NCBI GenBank assembly: GCA_025351125.1
Contig: JANXWN010000331.1
Span: 1-6,196, forward strand
Origin: Caulobacteraceae bacterium
GTDB taxonomy: Bacteria > Pseudomonadota > Alphaproteobacteria > Caulobacterales > Caulobacteraceae
Direction of reading: 5' to 3'
DNA: 6,196 bases
Positions 4,767-6,196 of the stretch are shown in pieces. The position numbers and the translations under genes were made by a program. The first letter of the stretch is position 1. Each line of letters starts with the position of its first letter. The notes under the pieces were generated by a model that was given only the letters and a program-made list of their open reading frames with translations, had not been told where the DNA came from and did not search any database.

Positions 4767-6196
4767 TTGTTCGATTTGCCGCTAAAACAGGGCCTTTATG
4801 ACCCGCGTCATGAACATGACGCGTGCGGCGTCGGCTTTGTCGCCAACATAAAAGGTAAAAAATCGCAGGAGGTGGTGGCCTGCGGCCTGGAAATTTTGGT
4901 CAATCTAGATCATCGCGGCGCGGTCGGCGCGGACCCCTTGGTGGGCGATGGCGCGGGAATACTGATTCAAATTCCCGACGCCCTGCTGCGGGCTTGGGCG
5001 CTGCGGCAAGACCTCGATCTGCCCGCGCCCGGCGATTATGCCGTCGCCATGTGTTTCTTGCCGAGCGACACGGCGACACGCGATACCGCCATTGGCCAGT
5101 TCGAACACTTCATTCGCGTCGAAGGACAACAACTGATCGGTTGGCGCGACGTGCCGACGGATACCACCGGATTAGGCGTGGCCGTCCTCGAGCAAATGCC
5201 GGTAATCCGCCAAGCGATCGTCGCGCGCGGCGCCGGAACAGTCGATCAAGACGCCTTCGAGCGCAAAATACTGGCGATCCGCAAACAGACGCAAAATCCC
5301 TTGGCGGACCTGGCCAAAAAATTCGGCATGCCCAATCTGGCGCGCTTCTACATGCCGTCGTTCTCGTCGCGCACCGTGGTTTACAAAGGGCTGTTGCTAG
5401 CCGCCCAGGTCGGCACTTTCTATACAGACTTGGCCGATCCCCTGACCCAATCGGCCCTCGCTTTGGTCCATCAGCGGTTTTCCACCAACACCTTCCCGTC
5501 GTGGAAGCTGGCGCACCCGTATCGGTTCATCGCCCACAACGGCGAGATCAATACCGTTCGCGGCAACGTCAATTGGATGAACGCGCGCCGCCGCACCCTC
5601 GAATCCGACTTGTTGGGACCCGATCTCGACAAGATGTGGCCGCTGATTCCGCATGGCCAATCGGACACCGCTTCGCTGGACAACGCCCTGGAGCTATTGC
5701 TGGCCGGGGGCTACCCGCTCGCACACGCCGTGATGATGTTGATTCCCGAGGCTTGGGCAAGCAATCCGCTGATGGACCCGGCGCGTAAGGCGTTTTACGA
5801 ATACCACGCCGCCTTAATGGAACCGTGGGACGGTCCCGCCGCCATAGCCTTCACCGACGGACGTCAGATCGGCGCCACGCTGGACCGTAACGGCCTGCGC
5901 CCCGCCCGCTTTGTGATCACCGACCAGGACCATGTGATCATGGCCTCGGAAGTGGGCGTGCTCGATGTTCCCGAGGAACGCATTGTTCGCAAATGGCGCC
6001 TGCAGCCCGGCAAGATGCTGCTCATCGACATGGAGCAGGGGCGAATTATCGAAGACGAGGAGATCAAACGCACCCTCGCCGACGCCCAACCCTATGCGGA
6101 GTGGCTGGCCCGCACCCAATTCAAACTGGAGGATTTGCCCGAACCACCGCTGTGGGAGCCGGCGCGAGCGCCCGATCCGGCCGACTTGCTCGATCG
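4767..6196 (+). CDS. gltB: Glutamate synthase (GOGAT) large subunit, N-terminal third
   Basis: The GOGAT large subunit takes the amide of glutamine and builds glutamate from 2-oxoglutarate in ammonia assimilation, in the cytoplasm, with the small subunit GltD supplying electrons. The 476 codons seen are the class II glutamine amidotransferase domain and its link to the central domain; the full protein is about 1500 residues. The propeptide is followed by the nucleophile cysteine C20 in EHDACGVGFV. Other family blocks are LDHRGAVGADP (48-57), GDGAGILIQIP (60-70), HQRFSTNTFPSW (235-246), AHNGEINT (256-263), MMLIPEAW (323-330), YEYHAALMEPWDGPA (344-358), DGRQIGATLDRNGLRPAR (364-381) and ASEVGV (393-398). 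The reading frame is unbroken. The frame has no ATG or GTG before the conserved region; TTG at 4767 is chosen for its GAGG, with TTG 4755 and 4776 as alternatives. The FMN and iron-sulphur domains lie beyond the right edge. Confidence 0.96.
   Translation, partial: MFDLPLKQGLYDPRHEHDACGVGFVANIKGKKSQEVVACGLEILVNLDHRGAVGADPLVGDGAGILIQIPDALLRAWALRQDLDLPAPGDYAVAMCFLPSDTATRDTAIGQFEHFIRVEGQQLIGWRDVPTDTTGLGVAVLEQMPVIRQAIVARGAGTVDQDAFERKILAIRKQTQNPLADLAKKFGMPNLARFYMPSFSSRTVVYKGLLLAAQVGTFYTDLADPLTQSALALVHQRFSTNTFPSWKLAHPYRFIAHNGEINTVRGNVNWMNARRRTLESDLLGPDLDKMWPLIPHGQSDTASLDNALELLLAGGYPLAHAVMMLIPEAWASNPLMDPARKAFYEYHAALMEPWDGPAAIAFTDGRQIGATLDRNGLRPARFVITDQDHVIMASEVGVLDVPEERIVRKWRLQPGKMLLIDMEQGRIIEDEEIKRTLADAQPYAEWLARTQFKLEDLPEPPLWEPARAPDPADLLD

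Noticed and set aside
4994..5788. Plus-strand open frame of 264 codons overlapping gltB in another frame
   Set aside because: It is Arg-rich and motif-free, while the overlapping gltB frame carries the conserved amidotransferase blocks throughout.

Overview
The window is GC-rich with dense coding and looks like an alphaproteobacterial chromosome, possibly Caulobacterales. The evidence is the style of the glutamate synthase N-terminus, the alphaproteobacterial-type C-terminus of SelO, and a TonB homologue with the two-cysteine C-terminal domain common in Caulobacter relatives. This placement comes from remembered family resemblance, not a search.

Layout, left to right. (1) Positions 1-1406, minus strand: a phage terminase large subunit with intact ATPase and nuclease motifs, running off the left edge. 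No small terminase gene precedes it, so this looks like the edge of a prophage or prophage remnant. (2) 1407-1670: an intergenic stretch of less GC-rich DNA, bracketed by two copies of a 32-bp bipartite direct repeat (1406-1437 and 1661-1692). One copy touches the terminase start and the other covers the 3' end of selO. (3) 1671-3104, minus: selO, a pseudokinase-fold protein AMPylase. (4) 3153-3856, minus: a TonB-family energy transducer whose frame is broken at a C4 tract (3288-3291). The missing end of the TonB domain continues in the -1 frame to 3153. (5) 3857-3992: the tonB upstream region, with two operator-like 15-bp palindromes 24 bp apart. (6) 3993-4505, minus: a small lipoprotein with an NTF2-like (DUF4440/SnoaL) fold. 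(7) 4506-4766: a divergent intergenic region. (8) 4767-6196, plus: the N-terminal third of glutamate synthase large subunit gltB, probably starting at TTG and running off the right edge.

The host genes do not form one pathway: gltB is nitrogen assimilation, tonB is envelope energy coupling, selO is redox-linked protein modification, and the lipoprotein is of unknown role. tonB and selO are codirectional with a gap of about 48 bp once the tonB frame is restored, so they may be co-transcribed. I see no convincing new multi-gene system. The points most worth checking are the tonB frameshift, the bipartite repeats at the phage/host junction and the paired palindromes upstream of tonB. No tRNA, rRNA, CRISPR array or insertion sequence was recognised.
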